A DNA stretch of 64,000 nucleotides from Acanthornis magna (GCA_036785705.1 JAWUZG010000354.1:496001-560000); one strand, 5' to 3'. Positions 38,910 through 52,700 are shown, counted from the stretch's first letter. Numbers and translations are program-made. Notes: generated by a model from the letters alone, not told the origin.

Positions 38910-39460
38910 TTGAAGGCCCTTCAAGGGCTGATTGGTTCTAGTCCTCCAATACGCCAAGGTTCTACCACTTGGAAGAGGGCTATTGAAACCAAGGACTGGA
39001 TCAGCCATTGCTTTGTCTGGATGAACCTTCTAAGGACAGAATCTCTCAGCCTGTTTGATGACCTATTCCAGTGCTGCTAGGGAAATTTTTTTCCAGCTGT
39101 CCAACTTCAATCTCTAAAACAGCTTTGTGTGGTTGTTTTCCTTTTTATGCTGTCTGACATTACCAAGAGGAGTTTGCCAGTGGTGTCCAAAGAACTGCCC
39201 TTCCAATAGTTGTAAGCAGATATTAAACACCTCTGTGGTTTCTTCTTTACCAAACTTACCAGGCCCGGCTCCTTCAGCACCTCTACGCAGGATATGGACC
39301 TTTGTCGAACCTTTTCTATTTTCTCTGCATCCCTCTTGAACTGAAGGTCTCCCCAGGCTGTCTGAGCACCAGCCTCCCCTATTCTGCTGCCACGCTCCTC
39401 CAGATGCAGTTCAGCGTGCAATTTATTTTGCTCACAGTGAGGGCTCACTTCTGCAGTGTG
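38910..39460 (-). mobile_element. Old CR1 LINE copy, ORF2 C-terminus to 3' UTR
   Basis: Read on the minus strand, this follows the C-terminal coding part of a CR1 ORF2 and its 3' region. In plus orientation the piece cagcctgtttgatgacctattccagtgctg...aaattttttt ccagctgtccaacttcaatct follows the CR1 3' region. Then cccttccaatagttgtaagcagat and ccaggcccggctccttcagcacctct mirror CR1 phrases for 'YNYLKGG' and the following helix. A minus frame at 39107-39448 includes LISAYNYWKGSS, close to the family's LIxxYNYLKGG. Substitutions are heavy, so the insertion is old; no octamer tail is visible. Confidence 0.6.
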
Positions 39461-42400
39461 GTGTCCACTGAAACATCACAGGCATGTTCTTAGGGCTGCT
39501 GCTTGGTAAGGTTTCAGTCAATGCATGGGGTTATTCCGCTCTCGTTGCAGAATTCTGTGGTTTTCCCTGTTGAAGATTGTGACATGTCTGTTGGTTAGCT
39601 CCCAAATTTACTGAAGTCTTTTGGACAGGCTCTGGCCCTTATCCTGTCAGCAACTCTGCCTAGCTCAGAGCTGCCTGAAAGTTTGCTGAGTGTGTTAACT
39701 TCCTATTTGAGTGGAGCTTAGCCTATAAAAGCCTACTGATAAAGTCCATCCTGTTATTTTTATTTTGATAGCCTCCTAAGATACTTAGTAGTGCTTTTAG
39801 GAAAAAACCCTCCATTTGTATGTAAATGTAATATATGTATAGATGTATATACTCCTACTCTTCTAAAGAAAAGGAAAGACTCAGTAGTGAAGCAGAAATT
39901 GGTGTTTTATTCTTAATGCAGAGATGATGTAGATATATTTAGGTTGATGTATGAAATTCTGTAATACTTTTCTTCTGAATACACAATTTTCTGCCCTCTT
40001 TATTTCACTGACTAGCATGAACACTCTACTATCTATAGTTTTGGATACAATTTATTGCGCTTTTGAACAAGAAGTGTTTGGTTTGTGAGAAAGCAGTGTG
40101 ATGTGTGTTAAGAAAGTATTTTCATGTTAGATTCCAAGTCTCTTCTATGGGGAGAAATCATCATAATTGGTCTTCCAACATCTCCATTAGACATCTTAAA
40201 TAGTTTCCACATACTTGTGAAAGTTTCAATTACTTCACGTACTATTTGACAATTTTAGTCCAAGTAAGGGACACTGGCTGAATTTCTGTACCATGAGAAA
40301 AATGTGGTCTAGAAGGATTTCTTACTGAGAAAAAGGAATGCATCTTTGATTTTTTTTTTTTTAAGGTACTGTATATCTTGCATGATTTTTTTTTTTTTTA
40401 AGATACTGTATATCTTGGATGCCAGCCCCAAGCCAGACTCTTCATATCTGCAAATTTTAATTTAAGTCAGGGAAGAAAACTCTGGCAAAACATGAAAAGT
40501 TTCTTTAATATAATTTATTTTTTGTTTTGATGTGGTTTTTTGTTGTTTAGTTCTCATTATTTGAAACCATTAACTAAATGACCATGTGGCTCCAGCTCTC
40601 AGTTTATGAGCTAGATGATGGATGCTGCAATTACTCTGAAATAAAGTGTTATTTTTTATAAGTTAAGAACTGGTTGTTTGTAAGTGAAAAAATGATTGCT
40701 GAGCATTAGGAGCATGTAAATGGAACTGGAGGGAAGAGGAAGATCTACAGAAATTCAGAGAAGGACTTTTGAGGCTTTCTGAAAGAGCTTGTGGAAATGA
40801 GCCCAGTGACAGTCCCATGCTCATTTCCTCCAGTGATCACTGGATCTACTTGGACATTTAAGGCAGCTTTTAGTCTTGTGTGAAAGACATGATTTGATTC
40901 CGGTTATTGTCTCAGTCCAGTAAACTTAGCTGAAGGAAAGCTTCTATGCAGGGGTGGATTTGGTGGTGTAAATCTACTTTTAGTTCAGTTAAAGACCATG
41001 GTCTTCCCTTAACCTCATCAGAAGAATGAACAAATCTAGTTCACTTCCCCCTCAAATTTCTCTAGATTTCTTCTTGTGTTCAATGTGCAAACTGACATGA
41101 ATACAGACTAATCAAGGAAAGCATTTTTAACAGACTCTCCAAGAAATACAGCATTCTGCGTAAGCACTTGTTTGCTGCCAATAGATCAAGACACAATAAT
41201 GTAGACCACATACAAGGCTCTAGAATAATCTTAAAGAACATGAAGAAAATTACAACCCAGGTTGCCTCACAAAAGTACAAGTTCATGACTAGTCCTACAG
41301 GACCATGTTAGACATTGAATTATAATTTGTACCTACATAATTTGAATACTCAGTGTGGTTGCTGTCCAGTACTTAATTAATTTTGTTTGTGTGGTTTTTT
41401 AAAAGAAAAACCCAGTGTGAGAATTTTATTATGGAGGATGACTTCAAGTTGAATGAAATGGCAGTAATTATCCTTGAGAGAAACTGGTTTCATTGTACAT
41501 GGCAAACTTGTGAAACCCAAAGGACATACTCTGCCTTGCCTGGCTCCTGAAATCAGCAGAATTGTGTTAGTTCAGATTGCAGATTGTTGTGGGGTTTTTC
41601 TACAGAAGATGTAACCTCCCACCTTACTTTTGAGAAGGAAGTAGAATGGAGCATTATTTGTTCAAGAAAGCAGCATTCAGTTTAAACAATTTCTTGCAGA
41701 GATACCTTTGCCTACAGCTCCTTAGAGCTACATAAATCCACTGAGGAAAACAATAACAAGTGGCAAATGGGCTCTGATGATAACAGGTTCATAACAGCAA
41801 AATTTCAAAGGAAGAGAAGGGGAGCAAGCAGGAGGAGCAGTAATAACAGGAAGATGTTTGCTCTGTTAACTTTTGCATGGGCAAGAGATAGACTCAGGCC
41901 TCCTTCACGTGAAAGTGTGTGGTCACAGCTGCTGCCTTGAGTGCTAAGGTGAAAATACAGGTGGCATCCCTTGGCATGTGCAGGCAGCTAAAGGTACTCC
42001 TGACCATGAAGGGAGCACAGAGGCTGCTGGCTGCTTGCTGGCAGGCCATGATGGGCTGTTTGTTTTCATACTCACAGTCTTGGGACACTGCTGCCACTGT
42101 CACAGCAGTTTCTTTTCATTTTAAGCTGCTGAAAGGGCTTACTTTGTGGATTTGCTGGTTAGATTGATATCCTAAAATTGAAACCATAAATAGTTATGTC
42201 ACGTTAATATTTGGTTTGGTAATTTCTGTTTTGCTTTATACACTTCTGATTCAGCACAGGAATACTGCATTCAGCTAAAGGTTTGTTGATTCCCTAAGAG
42301 CCAAAAAATTAAAAACAAACTAGCTTCTTTTGAATATTGCTCTCTTGTGTTCTGAATAACTATTTGCAATCACTACCTACTTATGGTAAGCCTCTGAAAA

Positions 42401-42600
42401 TAGATGCATATAATGGAAGTCATGTTTTTTAAGGAAAAAGCAGATCAGTGATCCCTGTTACAGACTGTCCACAAAATATCAGGAACTAGTTTTGCTTCAT
42501 ATTGCTGTAAGTGGAGCAAGGCCTTGGCCTTAAAAAGAGATCAAATTGATACCTCATTGAAAATACTGAGATGCCTTAAACCATTTATTTTGGATAAATC
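39461..42600. other. AT-rich non-coding DNA
   Basis: No gene is recognised. A tandem duplication with long T-runs occupies 40341-40417. Flanking sequence shows no further repeat that I can name. Confidence 0.5.
40341..40417. repeat. Tandem duplication of T-run plus TACTGTATATCTTG
   Basis: Copy 1 (40341-40380) and copy 2 (40381-40417) share a long T-run, AAG(G/A)TACTGTATATCTTG, and similar starts (CATCTTTGA / CATGA). The T-runs probably drove the duplication. Confidence 0.85.
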
Positions 42601-42602
42601 AC

Positions 42603-43930
42603 ACAGAATCACAGAATATGCTGAGTTGGAAGGAATTCACGAGGATCATTGAGTCCAGCTCCTGGCTCTGCGCAGGAGACCCCAAGAGTCACCCCATGTG
42701 CCTGAAAGCATTGTCCAAATGCTTCTTGAACTCCGTTGGCCTTGTTGCTGTGACAGCTTCCCTGGGGAGCTGTTGCAGTGCCCAACCACCCTCTGGTGAA
42801 GATCCTTTCCCTGAAATTAAACTTAAACCTCCCCTGACACAACTTCAGGGCATTCCCTCAGGTCCTGTCACTGTCACCACAGAGAAGAGATCAGTGCCTG
42901 CCCCTCCTCTTCCCCTCAGGAGGAAGCTGTAACTGCAGTGAAGTCTCCCCTCGGTCTCCTCCAGGCCGAACAGAGCAAGGCCTCAGCCACTCCGCACACA
43001 ACTTCCTCTCTAGGCCCTTCACTATCTTCGTGGCCCTTCTTTGGGATGCTCTCTAATAACTTAATATCTTTTATCTCATTCCCCAGTCTGTCCATACCTC
43101 CAGGACTTCCCCATCCCAGGTGCAGAATCTGGCACCTGGATTTCCTTTGTTGAACTCTGTACGGTTGGTGACTGCCCAGTCCTCACCACTGTCGAGGCCT
43201 CTCTGCAGGGCCTCTCTCAGCTCCTCCCAGCTTTGTATCATCTGTGAACTTGCTCTGTATCCCTTCCAGTCCTGCATCCAAGTCATTTATGAAGATGCTG
43301 ATGAGCACAGGGTCTGATGGACACTAGTGCCAGGTCCCTGTCTGGTGTCACCCCATTCTCTGTAACCTTTTGCACCCGACCCATGAGCCAGTTGCTCACC
43401 CATCTCATGGTGTGTTTATCCAGCTGTGTGCTGGACATTTTGTCCAGAAGGATCCTCTGAGAAACGGTATCCAAAGCTTTACTGAAATACAGAAAGGTTA
43501 CATCAGCTGGCTTCCCCTGATCAACTCAGTGGGTTACTTTGTCATAGAAGCAAATCAGGTTTGATAAGCACGACTTTCCTCTCATGAAGCCGTGCTGGCT
43601 GTAACCAATGACTGTGTTGTCTTTCAGGTGTTTTTCAACACCTTCCAAAATAATCTCCATAACTTTGCGTGGCACTGAAGTGAGACTGACAGATCTGTAG
43701 CTTCCAGGGTCCTCCTTTCTCTTCTTGAAAACTGGGGCATTTGCCAGCTTCCAGTCAGCTGGACCACTCCAGATTCCCGAGACCACTCAAAAATTATTGA
43801 GAGAGGTTTTGTGATGATATCAACTCTTGAGCTATCTAGCTCTTTGAGGATTCTTGGATGAATCCCATCAGGTTGAATAGATTTGTAGGGATCCAGCTGG
43901 AGCAGTAGAAAATTTGTCTGCTGGAGAACT
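42603..43930 (-). mobile_element. CR1 LINE, reverse transcriptase to 3' end, decayed
   Basis: The minus strand carries a CR1 non-LTR retrotransposon from within ORF2 to its true 3' end, marked by two copies of ATTCTGTG (about 42604-42619). Reading 5' to 3' on the minus strand, LDPYKSIQPDGIHPRILKEL lies at about 43890-43820. The reverse transcriptase segment at 43526-43786 follows and includes SQHGFMRGKSCLSNLICFYD. FDTVSQRILLDKM follows at about 43474-43430. The catalytic FxDD motif, here FTDD, is at 43237-43248. EALQRGLDS...WAVTNRTEFNKGNPG lies at 43120-43215, then the C-terminus and 3' UTR. Several frameshifts and stops break the frame, so it is dead. The endonuclease region of ORF2 is missing. 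Confidence 0.93.
43526..43786 (-). pseudogene. CR1 ORF2 reverse transcriptase fragment
   Basis: An 86-codon open piece of the CR1 polymerase. It contains DWKLANAPVFKKRKEDPGSY and SQHGFMRGKSCLSNLICFYD, the N-terminal palm/finger region of the family's reverse transcriptase. The frame is lost at both ends, so it is a fossil of an enzyme that copies the element's RNA into DNA at a nicked target. The upstream IHPRILKEL and downstream FDTVS pieces lie in other frames. Confidence 0.9.
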
Positions 43931-43965
43931 TTGTCAATGGCAATAGCCCTAAAGCCATCTTGACC

Positions 43966-44479
43966 TCATGGAAAAAAATCTTGCTGCCCTTCTTCCATCA
44001 GAATCACTTTGACCTCATTAATATTTTTACTTTGGCAGTCACAGCATGGTGGGGTTGTAACCCAACTTAGAGATGTTAGCTGCTGGACCTCAGAGGGAAA
44101 TCCCTGATCCTCTGAGCCTTCTAGATTTGCTAGGAAAACTCCTTCTGGATAAATGTCTGTGTCATAGGGATTACAGAGCAAGTGTCGCTGAGCTTCACTG
44201 TGGATTCTGCCAGCATGCATGCAGCAGGACACCACAGTGATCTTTGTCACAGCTGCAGGGATTCTTGTCACAGCCACAATAGCGATCCTTATGGCATCCA
44301 GTGCTTTTGTCACAGTGCTGCGAAATAATTGCAGCAGCTGCAGCCTCTGCCAGCTCTGTGAAGGCCAAGCCTGTATGTGGACAGGGAACACAAGCTTTGC
44401 CTCCTGCTGGTAACCCAGATGGAGGAAGAGGTCTAAAGTCATCACCTGCTACATCGGTGTGTTGGTACTGAGACCCAGA
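43966..44479 (-). pseudogene. Cysteine-rich frame, possible CR1 ORF1 remnant
   Basis: On the minus strand a frame is open for 94 codons (44198-44479, stop at 44195-44197). It contains ten cysteines and three spaced CDK tripeptides in a region reading HCDKSTGCHKDRYCGCDK, preceded by ACVPCPH. An overlapping frame of 159 codons (43966-44445) continues downstream and includes SLSWVTTPPCCDCQSKN. Position just upstream of CR1 ORF2 on the same strand, and the VTTPPC...C..C texture, suggest CR1 ORF1, a nucleic-acid-binding protein in this family. The two frames might be one gene joined by a frameshift, but I cannot confirm this. An unrelated captured exon remains possible. Confidence 0.4.
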
Positions 44480-46595
44480 TCAACCCCTTGGCATGAGAGA
44501 GGACAGCTCTGCCTCCATGGGCACTGTGAGTCTGACCTGTGAGGAGAGGTTTAGTGACCTGGAGATTCAGAACTTGTTACTAGGGGATATGATAGCAGCA
44601 TAATGGGCTTGAAGCATGGAAACAATGTGTCCTGCTACTTTGTTCCCTCATGTATTTATACTACTGTTCAATCTGAACCTTGCCCTATCTTACCTGTGGC
44701 ATTACAGGAGCACCTTTGTGCTTCTTAATATTTCTATAACCTCTGTGCTTCATACTTCCCATCCTCCTTTTGGCTCTGGCTAGGTAAAGGCATATGAAGG
44801 GACAGCTATTAGACTTCCTGGTGTTATACAGGTACATTGTTTTCAAATCGGAATCTTGCTCTTAATTTATTTTAGTCTGGAGAAATCAAATAATGCGATA
44901 TTGGGTAAAACATATTTATGAATGCATGTGCCCAATGTTACGTGCCTTTTACAATTTGCATCTTTCCTGGTCCCACAAGACTGATTATAAAGACCATTAA
45001 AAAGGCACTTGATGGTATGTTAAAATTTTAGGGCTTTAGGTCATGACATAAACTGTAAAAAGTATTACTGAGTACAAAAGGCAGTCCATTTCTAATGTCG
45101 TTGGTAGTAATTTCCTTTACTGACTCTGGTGTACTGTAAAACAAGTTTTATCAACCTCAGAAGTAAATGTCCTTAATGTGTGCCTGCTCTGGATAGTTTA
45201 TAGGGGTTGTGCAGGTAAGTGTGTTTGCCTGGCAGTGTCCTGCTTTTACCTGCACTTCTCTCAGTACTGCAATACTGTGCTGGAAACTGGAATATCAAAA
45301 AGTGTCTCTAGAGTATTAGCAGCTGTTGTGGGGCAGCCCCATTAGCCACAGATTTCACTGCCTGGAAATGAACAATAAAAAGCAATCCTCATGACAATTG
45401 TTGCTCCACCAGCTTCTTTATCTAACTGGAAAAGATCTTTCTGCTTGATTCTGAGCTAGTATTTCTTTGTTTCTTTATCAAGAAAGATTCAAAGTACTTC
45501 TATTTCCCCCTTGAAAGTGATTTAAAAAAAAATAAATAGAATATAGCAAGGGGTGTATGTATATTACTGTAATTAGTATGGGGGAGTGAATCCATTTTTT
45601 TTCCCTGTATATGTTAAAATCTTGATTTTTGGGGAATTCTTCTGATTCTTCTTCCAAAGGATATTTTTAGGCTGAACATCCTCTTTTGCCTTATGTGAGA
45701 GGCAGCCAATACTGCTGTGTTAGTGTGCGTTCAAACTGCTCTGAATTAATCCTGTGTTTCCTGGCAAGAACTTCCCATTTCTTTCCTTATCTTTTCGCAG
45801 TGCTATGAGGATTTGATCTGAGGCACCATTAGTAGAATAGACATAACGATTGTATCAGTTGATTAGAGGCATCTAATGTAGTTTCTGGACATCAGTTACT
45901 GCTCAGTAATGGAAATAGTTCAAGGAAATACTTCATGAAGCTTACAGCTGACTAAGAAGCTGGAAATCTGTCATTTTGTTTACAGGCACGTAGGCAATTT
46001 TTCCATGTCCTCATTGTAGTGTGAAAGGTCCCGGGTGGAAAGGTAGCTTGTCCTCTGGCTTAGGTTTGCCCCTTCTTTGGTGCAAGTTGCACAACTTCCA
46101 AGGTATAGTCACCCTTTGGGTCCTCTGTTGGCAATTACATTGTCCCAGGCTCAAACTGGGAATCTCCCTGCTCAGATTACATTTGTCTTCCTTTCCCAGA
46201 GATGTGAGCTGGTTGCTGCTGCCATGACCGAAGGATAATATAGGACGGTAACTGGATCTGGGTGTCAGTGTGGGAAGTTCAGTACATGGTATTTTCTAAC
46301 TTCTTCACAGCTGTACTAGGATTTTCCCCCATTTTTGTTGGCTTTTTTTTTAAATGTCACGTGGAGCTGTATTAATTACCAAGGTTTTTTATTATTATTA
46401 TTTTTAAATTTGATGATGCTACTTTATTTTATTGCATCTACTTGACTCTTGTCAAAACCACTTATGAATAACAGCAACATAATTTAGTAGAGGATATCAG
46501 CTCAGCTGCTCTATGAAAGCTTTATTTAAAGGGCTTCTCTTTACATGCAGTGAATATTTAATCATTGCCTTTATTTTCTGCTCTCATTTTCAATT

Positions 46596-46700
46596 CAGTT
46601 TTCAATTTAGAGGTTTTAATTATGTAAAAAAGACAAAGATATGCTCTTTTCTTCTCTCTGTTGAATTTTCCTAACACAGTCTAATTTGAATTGAAAACTG
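46596..46700. repeat. 12-bp inverted repeat, arms 81 bp apart
   Basis: CAGTTTTCAATT (46596-46607) is the exact reverse complement of AATTGAAAACTG (46689-46700). The arms are AT-rich and widely spaced, so chance is a real possibility. Surrounding sequence is free of simple repeats. Confidence 0.6.
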
Positions 46701-49700
46701 ACTTTTACTGTATTCAAGTTGGTTTTAGGGTCCTTCCAGAGTTTCAGAATTTCTATTATATTAAACATTTCTGAATCTAGAAAAGTGCTGGCTCAAACCT
46801 TGATGCTGTTAAATTCAATAGACCTTTTGCCAATAACATTCATAATGCTAGGATTTGCACACTCGGTTTTAGGTAGGTTAGTAAGTTCACAATAATGCAG
46901 GATTTTTATTGCAAATGATGTCATATTAGTACTCGTGATTACTTAAGGCAGACTTTTTTAAGCCATGGTTAATTTATGGATTACTAGCAAATAAAATGAC
47001 TTGCTGTATCAATTTAGGAATTTCAAATTCTGTTAAATGCAGTGTAGGTTTGAAATGTATTTTTAATACCTGTCATCTCCTGTAAGTAATTGGTACAATG
47101 TATACATAACATTAGTAGTAAAAGGATACTTCAGAATTTTTCTAGTAACTATTTTAAGAGCTGTCTTTTCTCTCTTTTGTTTCATCTAAGGATCAAATTT
47201 TAGTTCCAACTATGATTTTACTGAAAACTCTGTAAGTTGTTAAATCAGTAATATGTGTGGGTTTGGGGTTATTTTCAGAAGTTAGAAGATTAAGTTCCTC
47301 TAGAAGGAGATAAAATGTCTAAATTCACCTAACCTTTTGTTCTGCTGTATGCTAGATCCTAACATCATCAGGTTCACAGGGGCCTTTCATTCAGTCATGA
47401 CCTAGTTCAATGTACAGGTAACAAATCAATAGCCTGAGATAGTAACATTTACTATCTAATTCCTACTACTTCAACAGTGGAATTCCACAGTTATGTCAAT
47501 TATGTTTTGGAAATATCACTGAACTTTGCTTATTTGAACCCATTAATGTGCTGAGACAAGGTTGGGTTTGCTTCAATAACATTGCAGAATGATTTGATGA
47601 TTTCAATACCTTTGTCTTACAAAAAAAGAAAAGAAAAGAAAAAAAAATAATTGTTCAAAGAGTTGTATGAAACAAGTGCCATTGTACAGCCTGCAGCACA
47701 CTCCTTGGTTCCTGGATTCTTGTTAAGTGCTGCTGTGGTCTGATGGGAGCAGTTCAGTTTCTATCGCACTGCTGCCATTAAGCCCTTGCTCTCAAGAAAG
47801 TTTTCTCCCACACATAAGTGTGCAGCCTTGAGTGAATAAAGTCCCAAAGAATTGGGATGGCACCTCTACAGCCAAATTAATTTATTTTTACCTGCTCTGG
47901 CAAGGTTGCTCTAGCAAGGTTTAACATGGTGAATACTACGTCTCATAAGTGGGCTGTGTGAAAAGTAACATTCCCATCTGTTTGACTACAGCTTGAACTT
48001 TGGAAGATGGACAGTGGTCTTGTCACATGTACGCTTTTTTTCTTCCATGGACTCTAGTGTGATTTTGTCTGGCCCTTTGTGTTAATTTATACTACACTAC
48101 TCTCCCTGTTCCTGTATGTTGGTGGGAAGCCATGACTTCATGCTACCTTCACATCCAAGGGACTAATGAAACAGAACACTGCTTACTATTTTCCTGGCAT
48201 AAAGGGAAAGCCTAGAATGAGCAGAAATCATAATTTAACTTGTATTAAGTTTCTACATGCCTTTTTTTATCACCTGAAAAAAATTGTCTTCGCAAACTAA
48301 CTTTTTAATGAGAAAGCTTCTAGTGTTGCTGGTAGCAATGATTAAGTATCTAACTACCTATAGCACTTCTTGTTAGTTCATTAAAAGACTAGCCTTCCTA
48401 ATTACATTTGCATGTCTCTCCATAATTTGTACAGACCTCAATAACTAAATGGGTGATAATCCGTCAGCAGAATTGCAAAAGACCTTGATCCTTACATACG
48501 CAAACCCTCGGGCAGTATTTACAGTTTTCTAATAGTGTGTTGCCTTTCTTACTTGATTTTTAACTGAATAGAAGACACTGTTGATGATATTAGCTTCACA
48601 AATAGTCTGTTGTGCAATGGATGAAGACACTTTGGGATGGATATAGGCAATCTGTCCCCTTGCTCCCTAGTCATTGCAAAGACAGATCTCATTTCTGGTT
48701 TAGTTATTTGAAACTGTCTGTGTCTTTATTTCACTGATAAGTGATTTTAAAAGCTGGAGTGAATGTTATTTTTTTACTCTTTGAAGGCCTGATCTCTTTG
48801 TGATGCTTGGATGGCCAAAAGATGGTGACTTAAACACAAATTAGGTACCTGCAGCACAATTTCTAATGGTGCAGAGGTGAAGCTGGGGAATTGGTGCTCA
48901 CCCTCTGAAGGTCAGAGCACAGATTGACTTGCATGACTGGAGATACTCAGCACTTATAGTGCTGCTTTAAGTATATTCATCTGTTTTCTCTTTTATTTGT
49001 TCTTCTCTTCAGGCAGCTAAAAAACTAAGCCATTCTAATTTAATTTCTTTCCTTCTTAAAAAATTTTTATAATCTGGTCTTCAGCTTTAGTGTAATTTTA
49101 CCTCTTCTTTCATACTTACGTGAGTTAAATGCTTTATGTCTCTATTTCATGTAGGAAATGCCTCCAAGGGCATCCACTTACATATAGCAATTTTGGTGCA
49201 TCACCTCTGAATAATTCAGAGAAAACCTATCCATCATTAGATGAAATTTTGCACTCTTATCATTGCAGTGCTCACTTTCTGATCATCTGAAAAGCTTTCA
49301 GACTCACCCATGAGTTATACAGCCATCACTGCCCATTTTCTAGCTGAATCCCTGTGTCTACACATGCTCCTGGCTCACCAGCTCTGCTCTTAGTCTCCCC
49401 CCAGAGCAGCACAGGGTGATTATATTTCTAACTCATTTGGCTTATCACATTTAAGACTCTACTTGAAGAGCAAGGTCTCCGCTTTACCACTGCATCATTA
49501 TCTTCTGAAATATTTTTAAAATGTGCCATTTTAGCCCTATGTTATATGTTCTGTCCTCAGAACAAGGCAGCAAAACTGGAACAGGGAGAAAGGAAAATGC
49601 CTGCTGTGTTTCGAGTTAGTGTTCCTACTGGGACATATCTTTGAGGCAGGGCCATGTGAAGGTAGAGCAAATGGTGCAGGAAGGCACTTTGCTGAGTTGG

Positions 49701-52700
49701 AATGAAATATCACAAGCTGAAACAGTAGTTTCTGACCACCTGCCTGGACAAAGTGATTTCATCTGGGCTGCTATTGGAATTGTCCTTGTGTTGTTTGGCA
49801 ACTCTTTGCAGCATCCTCTTTATATTATTTCAGTTTGTGCACATGTTGTGAATAAAGAGAAACTAGGAGAAAATGAGGAGTATCTTCTCTTCCAGAAAAG
49901 CTTGTTACCTATGGCAAAATCCTCCAAATCATTACTCTTTTACAAAGGGGCAGTCATATGCTGTAAATAATGAACAGTAATGATAAAACATCTGAGAAGA
50001 CTTAGATAAGAACATGTATTGAAAAAATGCAATTATTATGGTCTGAGAGTTTTCACAGTGGGCGAAACCATGTACTTTATAATTTCTACTATTTAATTTT
50101 TTAATCGCGTTTCTTTCAAAGTTAATTTATTCTGATGAAGTGGGATATCTGCTGATTATTTAACATATCCATCTATTTTGTGAGCTTTAGTGTTGCCCTG
50201 AGTTTCATGTTAATTATATAGGACCATCACTATATTTAAAAACCAGTCTTCATTAAAAAAAACTAAATCATTAATATATCAGCTGTTAGCTGTACTTAAC
50301 AGAGGTCTTCTGCATCTCTCACAGGCTTTATGAATTCTTAGGCTTGCAGTCCTTTCTGCTATTTATGTGTACTGAAGCAACCATATAATTTATCTGGTTT
50401 GGAGCTCCTTTCTTCCAGCATATTCAGAGCTTACCGGTATCACTAATAGGAAAACAGAAAGAGATTCATCCCTTAATTCCTAAACATCTTGATAAATGAG
50501 CAACAGAACCTGCCAACTAGCTAATATAACATGGTATACAGACCGTGATATTAGGTATAAGAGGTTGATTTGGCCGGAATTTTGAGTATGTCATGTGACT
50601 TGTAAAGAGATGAAAATAAAAGATATTAAATACATAGCCTGCCTCAGTATTTTCCCCAGCACTCACATGGAAGTGACAACAGAGTTCCTGCTCTTCACTT
50701 CAGGTGTTTTATAAACTTGCCTACCTTCTTGACTGCCACCAGTTGAAATGCTGGTGTGAGGAATTAGGATTGGATGCCTGGGTGATGAGAAAATGAAAAG
50801 GATTGCTCTTCAAATGATTCTGAGGGGATACGCAATAGAGCAGAACCCTTTTTGAAGGATTGGTTCAAAGGAAAACATAGGCTCAAAATAATGAGCTTTT
50901 AAAAACCTGTCTTACTGCTTGTGGTTCCTCACTGTGCTTCAGATATAATTCATATCAAGGTTTTAGGATTTATCATTACCTAGACTACCCTGACCTCCAT
51001 CAGTGCCCCGCCTACAAATACAGATAGTCTTTGTATAAAATGCCTTCATACCCTCAAAGTTCTAGAAATTTCAGTAACATTAAATAAATAATATTAAAGG
51101 CAAAAATTTCTGGCATTACCTAAAATTTTCCCCAATTACTATGAAGAGGAAGAAACTTGTATTTTGGCTTCCTTAATGCAGTAAGTGTTGGTTAAGTTGG
51201 ATTTAGCTACTTGACTGTGTCATGATAGATAAAGATTAGAACTGTATAAATAAAATACTAGGCACATGGTTAATATTTTTCTAACTAGAAGGCACAGCTA
51301 AAAAGTTTGGGTTTGTACATGAAACCAACTTAAATAGTCCTGAGTTTTGAAAATGCACCCATTTTCAGTTTTTTTTCTTCTTCTCCTTATTTGGTGAGGC
51401 TTCCTTTATTTTTCCAGGGATCAGCTGAGGAACACTGGTGCAATATTCCTCCCTGGCACTGGTGTCCCTTGTTCAGTGACACTGTGTGTCCCATGTGGTC
51501 ATTCTCTCCAAGGGCGTTATTGTAACAGTATATTAGAATTTTTTTCCTTCCTAAAATTAGTCTAAGGCATTTCAAATACTTGGTCTTAAGGGCACAGCTG
51601 ATTCATGTGGGAGCTTTTCAAGGGAAAAATGGTAGTAATGTGCCCAGATTCTGTTTTCCTGATGTGGGGAAAGGGCACTGAAAGTATTCTATGCCTTTGA
51701 AAATGCTTTTTCTTTTGGTCCCCAATTTACTTTGGTTTTTATTGCTTAAATATTGCCCACGAAATATTAGCCAGTTGTAGCGCTTGACTGAATTATGTGT
51801 AAGATGAGCTAAAAAACATTGTTCTTCCATGTTTCTTTGTGTCATTCAATAGCTCTGATCTGACTTCTGAAATATATTTACACATTTTTCTTGGAGTTTC
51901 ATGACATCATCACATCTGTAGATTTAGGGGTCTGATGCAAATGATGATCTGATTCTGTTAAAATGATCAGTCTGCCAAAACATGAACAACATTTTGTATT
52001 CTCTCCATCTCTTACATGACTGAACAGATTCCAGTATTTTATGTTATGGACTTTGTTTTGAATCACACTCTTTTGTTGCATGCATGAAGTTTTTTGAAAC
52101 TTTCTTCTGATATATCAGTATTGGCAACAGCTGGTCCTCCCTTCCTTAAGTACCCAATACTTTTCACAAACTTTTTGACTCTTAAAAGAGTACTACTTGT
52201 GGGTTTTGTAATCATTTTAGCATCATGGTTTTTTTAGTTAAATGCCCACACAAATAGAAATTAAAGGAATCTTGGTATGATATAAAGTTATTTGGATTAA
52301 TTAATCCCTATCAAAACTTCACTGAGCTATTTACATATGTATTATAGGTCAATATAGACCTCCATTTTAATTCATGTCTTTATGTAAAAACTTCTTTACA
52401 GCCTGGATATTTGCTTCCATGTGCTTTGCCTGTGAGCTCCAATAAGTATGACTCAGAGATGTTGCTTGGACTTTCATTTTTATTTTAAGCATAAAGACTA
52501 TTGTAGTTCCAACAGATTATTATTTAAAAGTTGGTTTAAAAATACTAAACAGATAAATATTTAAGAAAACTCCTTTACCATGCAGCCCAATATTTCATAA
52601 AATATGTATAGTTTTTACTTCTACTCCTGCAGAGAATGTAAGAAATCATCTTATTTTGGTACCAGTATAATGTGTCAGAATAGTTGTGCTTTGTGGTCTA

